Source: Hibiscus mutabilis (taxonomy: Eukaryota; Streptophyta; Magnoliopsida; Malvales; Malvaceae). Taken from it: a stretch of 64,000 nucleotides of DNA. Below the pieces are notes generated by a model. It ran no database searches. It saw only the letters and a program-made list of their open reading frames with translations, and was not told where the DNA came from. The stretch lies in contig CM033744.1 in assembly GCA_019671005.1 (NCBI GenBank), positions 8,424,128 through 8,488,127 on the forward strand. The letters run 5' to 3'. Position numbers and translations under genes: made by a program. Below, one piece after another: positions 1-11,639 of the stretch. The number at the start of each line of letters is the position of its first letter. The first letter of the stretch is position 1.

Positions 1-55
1 GACCGTAGTCTTGTAATTTAATTTAATTCAATTATTTACCGGTCAAAGGTGCTCA

Positions 56-298
56 TTGAGCAACGAATTTTTGATAAATCATCCGTTGTTGAACTTAGGC
101 AAGCAGTTGCCCGATCAGGATGATGGAGAGGTTATGCGTCTGACCACAACTCCATGGAAAATGTATTTCGATGGCTCCAGTACGCAAGGTGGCGCGGGAG
201 CAGGCCTTGTTTTTTTCTCTCCTAATGGTCTACTTTCTCACCATTCATACCAGCAACATTTCCCAGAATTCTTGCTTGACTGGAACCACGCAGGTTGA
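56..298 (+). pseudogene. Ty3/gypsy pol fragment, RNase H-like start
   Basis: The translation contains the stretch TPWKMYFDGSSTQGGAGAGL, which matches the start of the RNase H-like domain that follows reverse transcriptase in plant Ty3/gypsy polyproteins. The Asp of YFDGSS would be the first catalytic acid. Similarity stops after about residue 70, where the reading frame runs into unrelated sequence and a stop. No LTR, integrase or RT is nearby, so this is a scrap and not part of an element that can be delimited here. The first residue of the open frame is a TTG codon, so no start is implied. Confidence 0.75.
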
Positions 299-1480
299 AG
301 GCACAGGACTAGACGCATTGTCAGAAGGACAAAGAAATTTCGTAACCAGCCTATATATATGTAAGGGGTAAGGGAAGGTAGCTAATTGGCAAAGAAGCTA
401 GCTAATTGGCAAAGAAGCTAGCTGGGGTTTATATTATTAAGCCAGTGACCGTTCATGAGCTCAAACGAGAAAGACCTCATTCAATAGAGGAACTCCTCAC
501 TATGGGATATGAAATTCCATAAACATGATGGAAAACTCTCTTTCCTAACTACGTTCACTAAGTGAGACTCCCGGAGCAGCACAGCACCTACCTTAAAGGG
601 ATAAGGCGGTTCGTCGAGAGCTAATTAGTTAGAAACTAGACAACCTTATATTACGAAATCCATACTTTTTTATGCAGTACCAACTCGTTAACCGAAATAG
701 GAGCTACATTTGCTCGGCTTCTTAGGTAGGAAAATTTATACCATGTAGCCATGTAGGCACTATCTCAAGGGATAGGAAGCAGATACATCAACATGAGTAG
801 AGTGAAGAGGTCACTTGACTCCGCCCAACGGAAAAAGAAGTGAAAGTCTTGTAAAGCACCCTTAACGAAATGTCTTTCCCTTGAGGATTTGAAGTGTAAT
901 AAGTGGGTGGTGTCAGGGCCCTTTCCTTTTACTTTAGCCTTTTAAACTCATGCTGCAGAAAGTGCGGATTTATATTTATCTTTCTTCTTTCTTTCTCCGC
1001 CGCTTCTTTATTAGGTCTTTGTCTTGCAGGAGCGATGTCAAACCATTTTCTTCTTCCTTGAGTATAAGAGCTCGGCGAAAGTACTTATTTTTTTTGTTGA
1101 AGAAGTGAGAATCGGCCTAAGGGCATCAGATCGAGTGAATCGGGGATAGTCCCATTTCCTTTTTTTTTCTTCGGAGTTCCCGTATCGAGTCCTTGAGTTC
1201 TTTCTGTCGATGCATCCAAAGTCAAGGATGAGCTTGGCTCTAATACCTTTGTAAGGGTAACAAACTAAGAAGAAGAAGAATTAATGAGGAGATAAGAATT
1301 AGAGGAGCAAAGGGAGACCAAGATTAAAAAAATTAGGGGAAAGACAAAATTAAATTTTCATTCAATTTCATCGACACTGGAAACATAGCCTAACTGGGGA
1401 TTTTAACTCCAAATTACAAAACGTCATAACATAGCAATAGTAAAACGAAACAGATTAATTAAACCTAAACCTAAGCTCAA
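299..1480. other. No gene seen; organelle-like spacer candidate
   Basis: No open frame of note. The texture differs from the neighbouring AT-rich DNA: more GC, short direct repeats (a roughly 20-bp unit starting GCTAGCTAATTGGC repeated near 379-420), and many short C/T- and G/A-rich runs. This resembles plant mitochondrial intergenic DNA, which often carries Ty3 RNase H scraps like the one at 56-298. That is an impression from composition only, not a sequence match. Confidence 0.25.
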
Positions 1481-1499
1481 GCATCAAAACTACAACATT

Positions 1500-1718
1500 T
1501 TGAATGTTGAGAAATGGTGTGTTACACTTATCTCCATATGCACAAAATGTAGGTTAACAAATAATGCATATAGTATACCCTCAACCATGGTGTCTCAGGA
1601 TCTAATTTCATGGAAGTCAACGATCATGGGGTTTTCTCTTCGTGGGCTAGCAAATGAAAGTATAAATATTTTTGAAGCAAATCACCCAAATTCTGTCACC
1701 CTTTTGGGTATCCTATAA
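1500..1718 (+). pseudogene. Pentatricopeptide-repeat (PPR) protein fragment
   Basis: About 70 codons read as one and a half PPR motifs of the PLS class: an ISICTKC segment followed by NAYSIPSTM, DLISWKSTIMGFSLRGLANE, and then PNSVTLLGIL. Intact PPR genes of this type continue with a conserved Ser-Ala-Cys-Ser segment; here the frame meets a TAA right after GIL and a second stop two codons later. A complete PPR protein would carry ten or more repeats and an organelle-targeting N-terminus, so this is a small remnant. The copia element at 1971 lies downstream and does not cause the break. Confidence 0.75.
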
Positions 1719-1970
1719 GCTTGAAGTCAAGCTACATATAAACTTGTTTTCATTTCTTTGCTAAGAAAATTTTGAGTTTCTCCGTGTTTCTCATGAGAAT
1801 TTGCAGGTTTCCGAGATAAAACTCAGATAAAAGAGCGGATTTGTTTTGGTTCCATCTCACTTCGTTATGATTGTCATTCTTAATTCTCCCATTGCTTTCT
1901 TGGTAGTATCTTTGTCCTATATGTTGGTCTCACGAGGTTGCTGCCTATTATAATTTGAAAACATGCATTT

Positions 1971-2317
1971 TGTTGAGAAATAACGATAATCAGCAAAGAA
2001 TTAAACAAACAAGAACACATGATTTTAACGAGGTTCGACAATGTGCTTACGTCTTCAGGAGCGATGAACGGCTGTTTCTTATTATGAGATTAATAAAACA
2101 ATTAGGTTACAAATACATCATATAAGAGTAAACCCGGTACAATTACCAATATACCCCATATCGTATCGTGGGGCCTTTACCCCCGTACCTCGCACCCCCA
2201 AACCCACTTAATCCAAGCCCGCAGACTAACTCGAGAACTCCTTTAACGGACAGATGCTCTCACTCCCGCTCCGCTCTAGCATCTATTATTTTTCTAGTAT
2301 ATGAGCCATACTTAACA
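1971..2317 (-). repeat. copia-1 3' LTR
   Basis: Aligns over its whole length with 6305-6632. On the minus strand it starts TGTTAAGTATGG and ends TTTCTCAACA, the TG...CA ends of an LTR. It is 19 bp longer than its partner; the extra bases include a short CGCTCC-containing stretch near 2264-2282 and a few bases near 2161-2190. It is bordered on the left by the CATTT duplication. Confidence 0.93.
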
Positions 2318-2331
2318 AATCTCTACCTTGG
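2318..2331 (-). other. copia-1 polypurine tract
   Basis: Minus strand reads CCAAGGTAGAGATT directly before the 3' LTR. This is the usual copia form of the second-strand primer site, a purine run ending in GAGATT. Confidence 0.8.
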
Positions 2332-2407
2332 CGAATATCATGCCCCCTTAAGAGATTAACCTAGGAGTTTCTCACACATCAAAAGTGGGTTGGGCTACCA
2401 TGCTTCT

Positions 2408-2849
2408 CTAGCAATTGCAAACATTCAACAAGTCCAAGCAATGCATGAACTTGTCAATGGTAATTGGCTTGGTTAACATACCAGCTGCATTGTCTGTGGT
2501 ATGCACATTCTGTAATAATATCTCACCAGATGCAATCAACTCTCTAATCTTGTGAAACCTCACATCAATATGCTTAGTTCTAGCATGATACACCTGATTC
2601 TTAGCCAAATGAATATCAGTTTGGCTATCACAATGCAACTAAACTCCACCTTGCTGAATACCCAATTCCTTCACTAGCCCAATAAGCCATAAAACTTCTT
2701 TTGCAGCTTCAGCTACTGCCATGTATTCAGCTTCAGTTGTAGATAATGCCACAATGGACTGATCAGTTGACTTTCAACATATAGGCTCTCTACCAAGAGT
2801 AAAAACATACAGAGTTGTAGACCTTCTATCATCCAAATCACTTGTATAG
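2408..2849 (-). pseudogene. copia-1 RNase H domain
   Basis: Minus strand shows the copia RNase H in order: VGYVDSDYTSDLDDRRSTT, then LSTTEAEYMAVAEAAKE, then HCDSQTDIHLAKNQ, and finally a segment starting TKHIDVRFHKIREL. The catalytic acids (Asp of DSDY, Glu of TEAEY, Asp of CDSQ) are present. The frame is interrupted by an in-frame TAG between GVQ-type sequence and HCDSQ (near 2640) and by a shift near 2774. It sits at the 3' end of pol, next to the polypurine tract, as expected. Confidence 0.85.
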
Positions 2850-4161
2850 TCTGAATCCACATATCCTACAACCATATGATCATTTTGCTGACTACCAAAA
2901 ACAATTCTATGTCCTACAATACCCTTCAAATACCTAAAAATCCACTTGATAGCTTTCAAATGTCGTCTACCTAGTTTAGACATGTATTTACAGACTTGAC
3001 TAACATCATGAGCTAAATCAAGGTGAGTACATACCATCACATACATCAAGCAGCCTACAACACCGGTATATGAAACTTTTTCCATCTCTTCAATTTCCTT
3101 ATTTGTCTTCGGGCACTGTTCTGAAGAAAAATTAAAATGATTTGCCAATTGAGTGCTCACGGGCTTTGCATTGTTTATCCCAAACCTGTCTAGCACTTTT
3201 TCAACATAGCCTTGCTAAGATAACCACAATTTCTTTGAGCCACTATCTCTGTGAATCTCCATTCCAAGAATTTTCTTTACAGCTCCTAAGTCTTTCATGT
3301 CAAATTCCTGGCTCAATAAAGATTTCAAACCAACAATATCATGCATATTCTTCGCAGCAATCAACATACAGTAGTAGAAAAATAAAAGAACCATCATCAA
3401 TGTTTTTAACATAAACACAACAATCATACTCACATCGCTTGTAGCCAATCTGAATCATGTAGGAGTCGAATCGTTTGTACCATTGTCTTGGAGACTGTTT
3501 CAACCCATACAAAGATTTCTTTAACCTGCAAAGCAGATGCTCATATCCTGATCGAGTGAACCCTTCTAGCTGCTGCATATAAATCTATTCCTCTATATCA
3601 CCATGCAAAAAAGTAATTTTAACATCCATCTACTCTAAATGCATATCCCAACTAGCTACTAATGCAAGTACTGCCCTGATTGAAGAATGTCTAACAACCA
3701 GAGAAAAAATTTCATCATAATCAACTCCCTTCTTTTGTGAAAACCCCTTTGCTACCAATCGAGCCTTGAACTTTTCCCCCTCTTTTTCTGATGCTATTGG
3801 TTTCCTTTTATACGCTCATTTGCAACCATTAGCCTTCTTTCCCTCATGAAGCCGAACTAGTTCCTATGTATGGGTTTTTTGCAAAGACTCAATCTCTTCA
3901 ACCATTGCAGCCATCCATTTCCCTTTCTCCGGACTAGTAATAGCTCCTTGAAAAGTAGCTAGATCATCACTGCTAATGTGAAGTGCAAAATGGAGCCTTT
4001 ATATTGATGCGTCTCTCTCTCTCTCTGGCTAGATTATAATCCTGCAAATAAACTGTATTAGAACCACCAAATGTTAAATTGGAACTTTTACCTTTCTTAG
4101 CTGCTCTTGGACACTGTTCTAAATCCACCAATATCTTGTCTTGGTTCTGCTGCAACATGAA
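2850..4161 (-). pseudogene. copia-1 reverse transcriptase, active site destroyed
   Basis: Minus-strand fragments spell the copia RT: YGLKQSPRQWYKRFDSYM, FIFLLLYVD, a downstream frame beginning AAKNMHDIVGLKSLLSQEFD, then LGAVKKILGMEIHRDSG and a segment starting YTGVVGCLMYVMVCTHLDLA. The YVDD box is lost: the frame reads YVD and then shifts at about 3375. The N-terminal third (3580-4161) has several stops. The reverse transcriptase cannot be functional as it stands. Confidence 0.85.
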
Positions 4162-4677
4162 CTAATCATCAAAAATTGCATCTCTACTGATCACTATTTT
4201 CTTTGCAGTCAGATCCCAAAACTTGTACCCTTTGACACCTTTCTTGTAGCCTAGAAAAATGCACTTCCTCGAATTTGAATCAAGTTTTGATCTTTCATCA
4301 CCAGGTACATGCACATAAGTAGGACAACCAAAAATCCATAAGTAATCAAAATCAACTACATTACCTATCCATACCTCTTTTGCAACTTTGCCACCCAAAG
4401 ATGCTCGTGGTGACCTGTTAATGAGGTAGCATGCCATACTCACAGCCTCTGCCCAAAAGCTTTTAGGAAGCCCTGGATTCAGTCTCAAGCACCGAGCCCT
4501 CTCAGTTAATGACTTGTTTAACCTTTCAGCAACACCATTTTGTTGTGGTGTCTTGCGCACTGAAAAATGTCTCTGAATCCCATGCTCCTCACAGAATTTT
4601 TGAAACTGTGAATCTGTGTACTCTGTGCCATTATCAGACCTTAAGTATTTGATTTTTCTACCAGTTTGGTTCTCCAC
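4162..4677 (-). pseudogene. copia-1 integrase core, C-terminal half
   Basis: A 171-codon frame carries the second and third acids of the integrase DDE triad, in YLRSDNGTEYTDSQF (Asp) and QQNGVAERLNKSLTERARCL (Glu), about 35 residues apart as in all retroviral-type integrases. It continues into the copia C-terminal region with CIFLGYKKGVKGYKFWD. A frameshift near 4680-4719 separates it from the upstream half. Confidence 0.9.
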
Positions 4678-4718
4678 CTCACTTTCTACATCTTGAACTT
4701 GGAAAATACTTCATATTT

Positions 4719-5588
4719 CTATTTCAAGAAATACACCCAAACTTTCCTAGAAAAATCGTCAATAAAAGTAACATAATACATAGATCCACCCAATGATGAT
4801 TCCCTGGTAGGCCCCCATACATCAGAATGCACATAATCGAGAATCTCTTTAGTTTTGTGTTTTTCATTCGTGAAACTAACTTTAGTCTGTTTACCAAGAA
4901 CACAAAACTTACAAAAATTGACCTTGCAGCTTTTACCACCATGCAACAAATTTCTCTTATGTAATTCAGCTATTTCACGTTCACTAAGATGACCAAGACG
5001 CATGTTCCACAGTTTTGTATTATCATCATGTAACTCAACAGAATGAGATCCACCTATAACTGTACTCCCTAACAATTTATAGATATTCCCTGCAGTTATC
5101 TTTTCTTTCACCACAGTCAATGCACCTTTAACAATTCTAATGGTTTCCCTATCCTCATCTGCTTTAGGAATAAAACCATTCTTATGCAAAGTGCCCAAGG
5201 AAATTAGATTCTTTTTCAAATCTGGTATATGCCTAACATCACATAATGTTCTAACAGTGCCATCATACATCTTAATTCTGAATTCGCCAATACCAACAAT
5301 ATTGCAACATCTATCATCACCTAAATAGACTGAACCAAAATTAATTGACACATAAGTAGAAAACCACTCCATGTTAGGCGCTATATGATAAGAGCATCCT
5401 GAATCAAGAATCCATGCATCTGTGAACTGAGTTGTTGAAATAGAAAGCATATCACCATCACTGCAATATGATTTGTCATTCTGCACCACATTCACAGTTT
5501 TGGATGATGCATCATGTTTATCATCTGTCTGTCCTTTTAACTTTGGACATATTGCTTCATATGTCCTGGCTCCTTGCACTTGTAGCAA
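4719..5588 (-). pseudogene. copia-1 protease and integrase N-terminal half
   Basis: A 289-codon frame. Near residue 60 is the aspartic protease box DAWILDSGCSYHIAP; near residues 195-230 is the gag-pre-integrase zinc-binding region (MRLGHLSEREIAELH followed by CKFCVLGK, an HHCC pattern). The integrase catalytic domain starts at YVHSDVWGP, which holds the first Asp, and runs to DDFSRKVWVYFLK, where the frame is lost. Domain order and spacing are normal for copia. Confidence 0.92.
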
Positions 5589-6279
5589 TGAATCGTCTTT
5601 TTGCGTCTAGACTTTGATCTAGAAGTTCATTTTCCAGGACCCTCCTTATCGATTTCCTTCCACGGTTTTGATTACCCTTAACATATAAACTATCAGCATA
5701 AGAGCTTTTCCCTGCATTCAGCTTCCGCTGGTTGTAAGCCAACAAAGTTGCAGTAATCTCTTCAGTTTTGATTGTTTCTTTCCCATATGTAAGAGTAGTC
5801 ACCATGTGTTCATAAGAGGAAGGCAATAAACAAAACATAATCATTGCTCTATCTTCATCCTCAATCTTCATATTAACTTGAGCCAAATTTGTTATTTTTT
5901 GATTGAAAACATTCACGTGCTGCGCCAAATCATGACCTTCCGGCATCTTCAGCCCATACAACCTCTGCTTCAGATACAGTTTATTTGTTAGAGATTTCCC
6001 CTTAAATTGACTTTCCAATTTCTTCCATATTTCTTCTGGGGTCGACAGATCCATTACGTGATACATAATCTCATTTGCTAAACATAATCGTATGGTTCAT
6101 GTCACTCGCTCCTGTATTTATTCTCAATCTTCATCCTCCATCGATGTTGGTTTTGCAGATCGTAAAGCCTTCAAAATCCCTTGCTGCGCTAGCAGATCCT
6201 TTACCCTCGTCTGCCACAACCCGAAGTTACCCTCACCATTAAATTTTGCCACTTCGAATTTTGCATCTGACATTGCCAT
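5557..6279 (-). pseudogene. copia-1 gag
   Basis: The probable start is the ATG at 6279 or 6273, giving MAMSDAKFEVAKFNGEGNFG, the usual beginning of copia gag just downstream of the primer site. The frame breaks near 6124 and resumes as MDLSTPEEIWKKLE followed by SLTNKLYLKQRLYGLKMPEG, the conserved capsid-like core. The zinc knuckle near 5575-5600 is in another frame (CYKCKEPGHMKQ) and its last Cys codon reads Tyr, so RNA binding would be impaired. A frameshift at about 5560-5590 joins it to the protease frame. Confidence 0.88.
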
Positions 6280-6285
6280 CTCAAA

Positions 6286-6304
6286 CCTGGCTACTGATAT
6301 CAAT
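6286..6304 (-). other. copia-1 primer-binding site
   Basis: Minus strand directly after the 5' LTR reads TTGATATCAGTAGCCAGG, close to the TGGTATCAGAGCC complement of initiator-Met tRNA used by most plant copia elements, with one substitution and one extra base. Confidence 0.75.
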
Positions 6305-6632
6305 TGTTGAGAAATAACGATAATCATCAATGAATTATACAAACAAGAACACAAGATTTTAACGAGGTTCGGCAATATGCTTACGTCCTTGGAAGCGATT
6401 AGCGGCTTCTTTCTTATTATGAGATTAATAAAACAATTAAGTTACAAATACATCATATAAGAGTAACCCCGGTACAATTACCAATATACCCCGTACCATA
6501 TCGCGGGGCTTCGCCCCCGCACCCCCAAACCCACTTAATCCAAGTCCGCAAACTAACTCAAGAACTCCTTTAATGGACAAATGCTCTCACTCTGCATATG
6601 TCCTTTTTCTAGTACATGAGCCATACTTAACA
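6305..6632 (-). repeat. copia-1 5' LTR
   Basis: Partner of 1971-2317, ending TGTTGAGAAA on the plus-strand left edge, where the primer site abuts. The right edge CTTAACA is followed by the CATTT duplication at 6633-6637. Confidence 0.93.
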
Positions 6633-6637
6633 CATTT

Positions 6638-9580
6638 CTATTGCTCTATCAATAAAATATCAAGATTATAAGATTAGAGTTTTGCCTTTCAAAAATATTT
6701 AAATACAAAAGTTTTATTTCAGCTTTTTGGCTCAGTAGGTTGTTTAACCAGTAAAAAAGTTCTAAGAAGACCATTTTTATATTTTGCTGGGTGTCTTGTT
6801 TAATGCTAATTTTGTATATTACATTTTACTGGTGTGGATTTTGAATTTTACCACACTGATTAGAATTTTGTTTTATGCTAATTTGGTATAGCAACAAGGT
6901 TGACCATACTGTTAGGGGTTGTCATGTTCGATGAGGACTCACTCGGGGACTATAAATTGGTACCATGGTGAAGCCGAAAACAGAGAGCAATTCAAAAGTT
7001 TCGAGGTTGACAACAGAAAACTTCGATTTGAGTTTTTGAGTAAGTGGTTCGGTACACTGCCTTTGACGTGAGTTTAACGTATTCTCACGTTATCTCGGTA
7101 GGTTATTATGACTGATTATGGCATAGAACTGTATATTTGAAGCCCGGCTCGCATAGAGCAATGGTGAAAATGGCATGAAAGAGTCTTAGTAAGCCAAATC
7201 TTTGATCCTTGCCTGGCAAGTGTATTTCCATAAGCCTTGGTGGTTGATATGTTGATAGGAATTATGAAAAATGAATAAATTCTTGAAATCACTCTTGGAG
7301 CTTTAGGCTCGAATGAGCATTATGATAAGATCTCTTATTAGGTCATGAACTATAAAATGGTATTAAGTTAAGGTCTATAAAAAGTGATGCTAAAGTAAAA
7401 CATGATAGAATGCCAAGCTACGTACAAAGTCGTCATGATAAGTTAAGATATATGAGTCTATAATAAATGGAGTATATGAAGCTTTGATAAATTATAAACG
7501 ATAAAGATAAAATATGGAATACTTAGCTTACAAAAATTCTTAAATTAGCAGCCCCTTTTGTTGTTCTCTAAGCTCCTGAAGACAGGATTCTTAACACTAA
7601 AATAGGGGCTAAACATATTGCATGCTTCTCTATTGAAGGCAAACTTTTTATGTCATAGAAAGAGTTTTGCAGCTTTCAGTTCTATAAAGATCGGCGGAAT
7701 GCAAAAACTGTTGAGAAATGTTGGAGAGCATGAAATATGTCCGTTCATAAATGGATGGTCCGCCAAGGGAGAAGATGTCATTATTTCCTAATTTGTTTCT
7801 GCTGTATTTCATGAGCAAAATGATTCAGGTACGGAGCATATTCTTATTTCGTATACATTAATGCAAGGAAAATAAAGACTGATTATCATTTAACAACTAA
7901 TAATTATGAAAATATGTATAATTACATGTCATAGTAGAATTATCAAAATATAACTGCTTTAGAATTCTCTTAGCAAGATTCTTAACTGACTTTATGATTC
8001 TGGCTTGTTTGAATCAAAGTAGCAACGAGGAAAAATCAGAATTTGTCTATTTTAGCCTCTGATAGTGCATGAAAATCTTTGCTGAAGGATTCCTAAGACT
8101 TTTGCATCCTCTTAAATTCAAATTATCAATTTTCTACAGGGAACAAATCCCAAATCAGGTATCAGATTCATCTTTGATGTTTATACTGTATTATTTTTAT
8201 TCTTTATTTTTTCTAAGACATTCGTATTTGACACTCGCATTCGAAGCGTACTTAAACATATATTTCTTGAATTTTTGGTGGTGGGCCGACTTGGATTCCA
8301 AAGATATCATTCATTTGTGTATGTATATTTACCTTGTTATACATGGCAGCAATAGCTATGGTTATTACGTAATGAAATTGCTGACAGGGGTTATATAAAC
8401 ATACCATGCTCATAAAAGCATTTTTCAAATTTCTGCCTATTATGTTCATTTATCCTGATTGAAAATACAGTTTATATATTATCTATGTCTAACGTTTCTT
8501 GATCTTAGTAGATACCTGATTCTTAATATACAATTTTCATGCCTCTCTTTATGAACACCACTTTAAACTGATATTTAACTCTCCACTTTTGCGACATACT
8601 TGACTATTGCATCAATTGTTCTCCGGAATTTTTCATTACCCATATGCTGCATTTTCTATGCACACGGGTTGTTGGTTGGTCGATTCCAAACCTATCTGCC
8701 ACGGACTTTGTTGATCTCTGCATGTTTACCGAGAGAAGTGGCCATTAAAATTATCACCCAGTGTGTGGAGGATGAGAATTCAGCAAATTTTCTTCTTGAT
8801 TTTTATAGCTAATCCAGCTTGTTAGAAGTGTATTAATTTCTTGGTGTTAATAAGTTAGGAGTGCATAATTCATAAATGTGATAAAGATATATGATAGCAA
8901 TTGTTACAACGCAGCTAAACATGTTTAAACCCATGAGAGGGATATTTTTAGGTTATTAAATTCCAGGAATTAATTGAAATGGGGACCAGTGGTCTACAAT
9001 GCAAATGATGCTTTAATGAGCAGGATGGCATAAGGCAGTGTCGTGTGCTTGGTGTTGGATCTTATAACAACGGCTGCTACTTGGATGGTAATTGCCTAAA
9101 TGTGATAAACACCCACAGGTAACAACTGCTACTATTCTGTTCCTGCTCAAAGTGGTTTTATCAGATTATATTAGAAATATGTTTTGAGTAGTTAAGTGTT
9201 TGCTAGAACATATCTTCTGTTTTCGTAAATATCACTTTACGACATACCTTTCTGGACGCTTCATATGCTGTTGTCGGAAAATAGTCTAAATGGTTGGATT
9301 AATATGGTTTGGAAAGTTAATTGTGGATGGATGTCAACTATTAGATGCTAAAATGAGGAAATCCATAGCATGTTGAACTAGCAATGCTTCCTTAGTTCCT
9401 TTTATAACTTTTGGTTCCATAGTAGAAGACACAAAAATAGAAGTCTTTTATGATTAGGAAGGCATTTCTTACTGATTGTATGCATACTTGTCGATGCTTA
9501 TGTTGTGTTATTCATAATTCTAAATCATTGATTTCATTTATGTTGATTGATCTGCTTAGTAGTAAATATACACAACAGTA
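6638..9580. other. No gene assigned; AT-rich DNA with possible decayed LTR
   Basis: No frame with a recognisable domain. Around 6900-7560 short strings (CTCGCATAGAGCA, CTTGGAGCTTTAGGCTC, CATTATGATAAGATC) resemble the middle of the long LTRs at 47.2-49.8 and 51.5-53.8 kb, which carry CACATAGAGC, TGGAGCTAAA.GCTC and CATAAGA at comparable spacing. This may be an old, degraded copy of that LTR. Open frames at 8069-8398 and 8600-8812 match nothing I recognise. Confidence 0.35.
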
Positions 9581-9581
9581 G

Positions 9582-9702
9582 TGACGGTCTTTTTGACAAA
9601 CTTGGTACAAGTAAAATAAATGCACATTTGAATGAACTCATGCCTGGGCTTACAGCAAAAGTCTTCCGTACCTATAATGCTTCCATTGTATTGGGTGAGA
9701 TG
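9582..9702 (+). pseudogene. TOP1: Orphan exon of DNA topoisomerase I (type IB)
   Basis: The 121-bp segment encodes FDKLGTSKINAHLNELMPGL followed by TAKVFRTYNAS, which closely follows the catalytic-core segment of eukaryotic topoisomerase IB. The Arg of FRTYNAS corresponds to a catalytic Arg (Arg590 in the human enzyme). An AG precedes the segment (9580-9581) and GTAAGC follows it (9703-9708), so it looks like a genomic exon with splice sites and not a processed copy. Neither the preceding exon nor the next one (with the active-site Tyr region) is visible within several kb, so I infer an isolated duplicated exon. Substitutions relative to plant enzymes (N for K in HLNEL, VLGE after NASI) suggest relaxed constraint. 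Confidence 0.8.
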
Positions 9703-11639
9703 GTAAGCCGTAGCCTATACATGACAAACATACATTTCACTCTAATATGCTCGTCTACATGTTACATTGTCCAGCTGTGAGTCATTGATAAGCATGTGAG
9801 ATGATTCTCTTGGATCGAAATGGTTGTAGTGACTAGTGATATATAAACAATTTATTACCGACAGCTTTCGGCGGGTGAACTTCAATGGTAAAACTTTCTA
9901 GTGCAATATGTTTCATGCCTGTCAACCCATTTTTATACTTGATGTTTGAATTATATGGAAATACTGACTCTATCTTTTCCACTAACATTATTTATCATAG
10001 CATAAATTCTAATCATACAAAAGGACCATAGAAGAAAAAGGTTAAATTTCCCGTCTTTGTTTAGTGTTTCCCAGATTTTAATTGCATGCTGAATATCCTT
10101 CATGTTTCATTATTTTCCCAGATTTTTCTCACATGGTCTAATACAATCTAAATCAATTTTGTGTTTCATTAATACTTAACTCATTGTATTTTGGTCATAA
10201 TAAAGTACCAATATTTCAATTATGGCAACAAAAGGGAACATAAGGCAAAATAGTTTATGTATCATTTATCTAATTGTTAGTTTCTGTTGCATGCCAATTT
10301 TTACTCTACTACTAAAAGTGCATCTTCAGATAGAGATGTTCAGGCTTTGACGAGGTAGCATGGTTCCTCCATGTGGCTTCGGCTCATTCCTTCGGTGTGG
10401 CTTGCTAAACCAGTCACCAAATATCAGGTCATAGTTAGCTTGATCATAAAAGGTGGTACTTTTAAATTCATATTTATATCCTCTATTTGGCAATCTCATG
10501 ATTTACAACACTTCACCCCTGAACATTTGAAGAAGCTTGATTTCTTTACATCTCCTGCCCTAACCATGTGACTTGCTTTTCTAGGTTCCATACCTTGTTA
10601 TCTATAGGCTACATTTGAAAGTCACTCAAAAAAGGTCAGATTTATGTTTGACATCATTTATGTTTTTTTCATGAAGAATTAAACTTACATACAGTAAGTC
10701 TTTATCTATGGTATTGATTGGTTATTTGACAATAGGTATCTTACTACTAAAGTAAAATCTATTGATTGATTATATAAAGTCAGCAATCCATATAGCAATC
10801 GCCGATTGATTTTGTAGTTTGGTATCACTATTTCTGTAGCTCCTCTGATCTTATTGATTGATTATAGTCTTTGCTAGCTATTGATCTACCATTTGACAAT
10901 GGGATATGCAAATGCTGAAGTGAAATCTATTGATCTGCTTACCAGTAATTGGCTTTGCTTAGGCTTATCTGATTAATTTTTCTTTTGTACGTCATTTGGC
11001 TTTCTAAATGCAAGCTGATATGCTATTTGCTTTCAAATCTAATAGTTTCTACGCGTAATCTTAGCTCTCTGCATATATGCTGGAGAAACATGTTATTAAA
11101 ATTTCCCAACTTTCACTTCTCCGCATGGCTTATCTGATTGATTTTCCTCTCTTTATTATTTGTGTTTTTAATAATGATTAGCATTTTTGCTTTATTATTT
11201 TGTTATGATTCTGTTGGCTTTGACGTCTTGGGATAAAATTTATCTATGCACACAAAGCTGGCCTTGAAAACTGCCTTGTTGGAAAGCGAGATATTTGAAC
11301 ATGTTAAACTAAAATACAAGCTTAGTGCATATCATAAAATCAATAGCTCATATATCAATGGAATAAAATGGTCGACAGCTCAAACTTAGGGTTAAAGACC
11401 GCACGATATTATCGTTACATGTAGAACATTGGAGACCAAATAGACTTAGATTTTTGATTTCTAAGAATTATATTGCTCCACTTCTGCAATGTGCGAGTTA
11501 TACTGCTTTCATGTTGTTCTGTCTCCTGCATTTCATATTTTAGTTTATGAGAGTTATTTTGCTCCAATTCTGCATCAACGTCCTTTATAATGCAACCGTG
11601 TACTTGCATTATGATCTAATTTGATGAAACTTCAAAATG
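9703..11639. other. No gene seen; AT-rich DNA
   Basis: Searched for further topoisomerase I exons and for LTR or TIR ends; none seen. Short frames (10371-10571, 11415-11609 on the minus strand) have no recognisable motif. A loose repetition of TTGATTGATTAT-like phrases occurs at 10715-10935. Confidence 0.4.

Larger units (their letters stand above)
1971..6632 (-). mobile_element. Complete but dead Ty1/copia retrotransposon (copia-1)
   Basis: An element of 4,662 bp on the minus strand. Two LTRs of 347 bp (1971-2317) and 328 bp (6305-6632) begin TGTTAAG and end CTCAACA when read on the minus strand. A perfect 5-bp target-site duplication CATTT sits at 1966-1970 and 6633-6637. Reading from the right, the order is LTR, primer-binding site, gag, protease, integrase, RT, RNase H, polypurine tract, LTR, the copia order. 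The reading frame is broken by several frameshifts and stops, so it is not autonomous. The intact TSD and the easily aligned LTRs suggest only moderate age. Confidence 0.95.

Noticed and set aside
8069..8812. Two plus-strand frames as exons of a host gene
   Set aside because: No similarity to topoisomerase I or any family I know, and no consistent splice pattern linking them to the exon at 9582.
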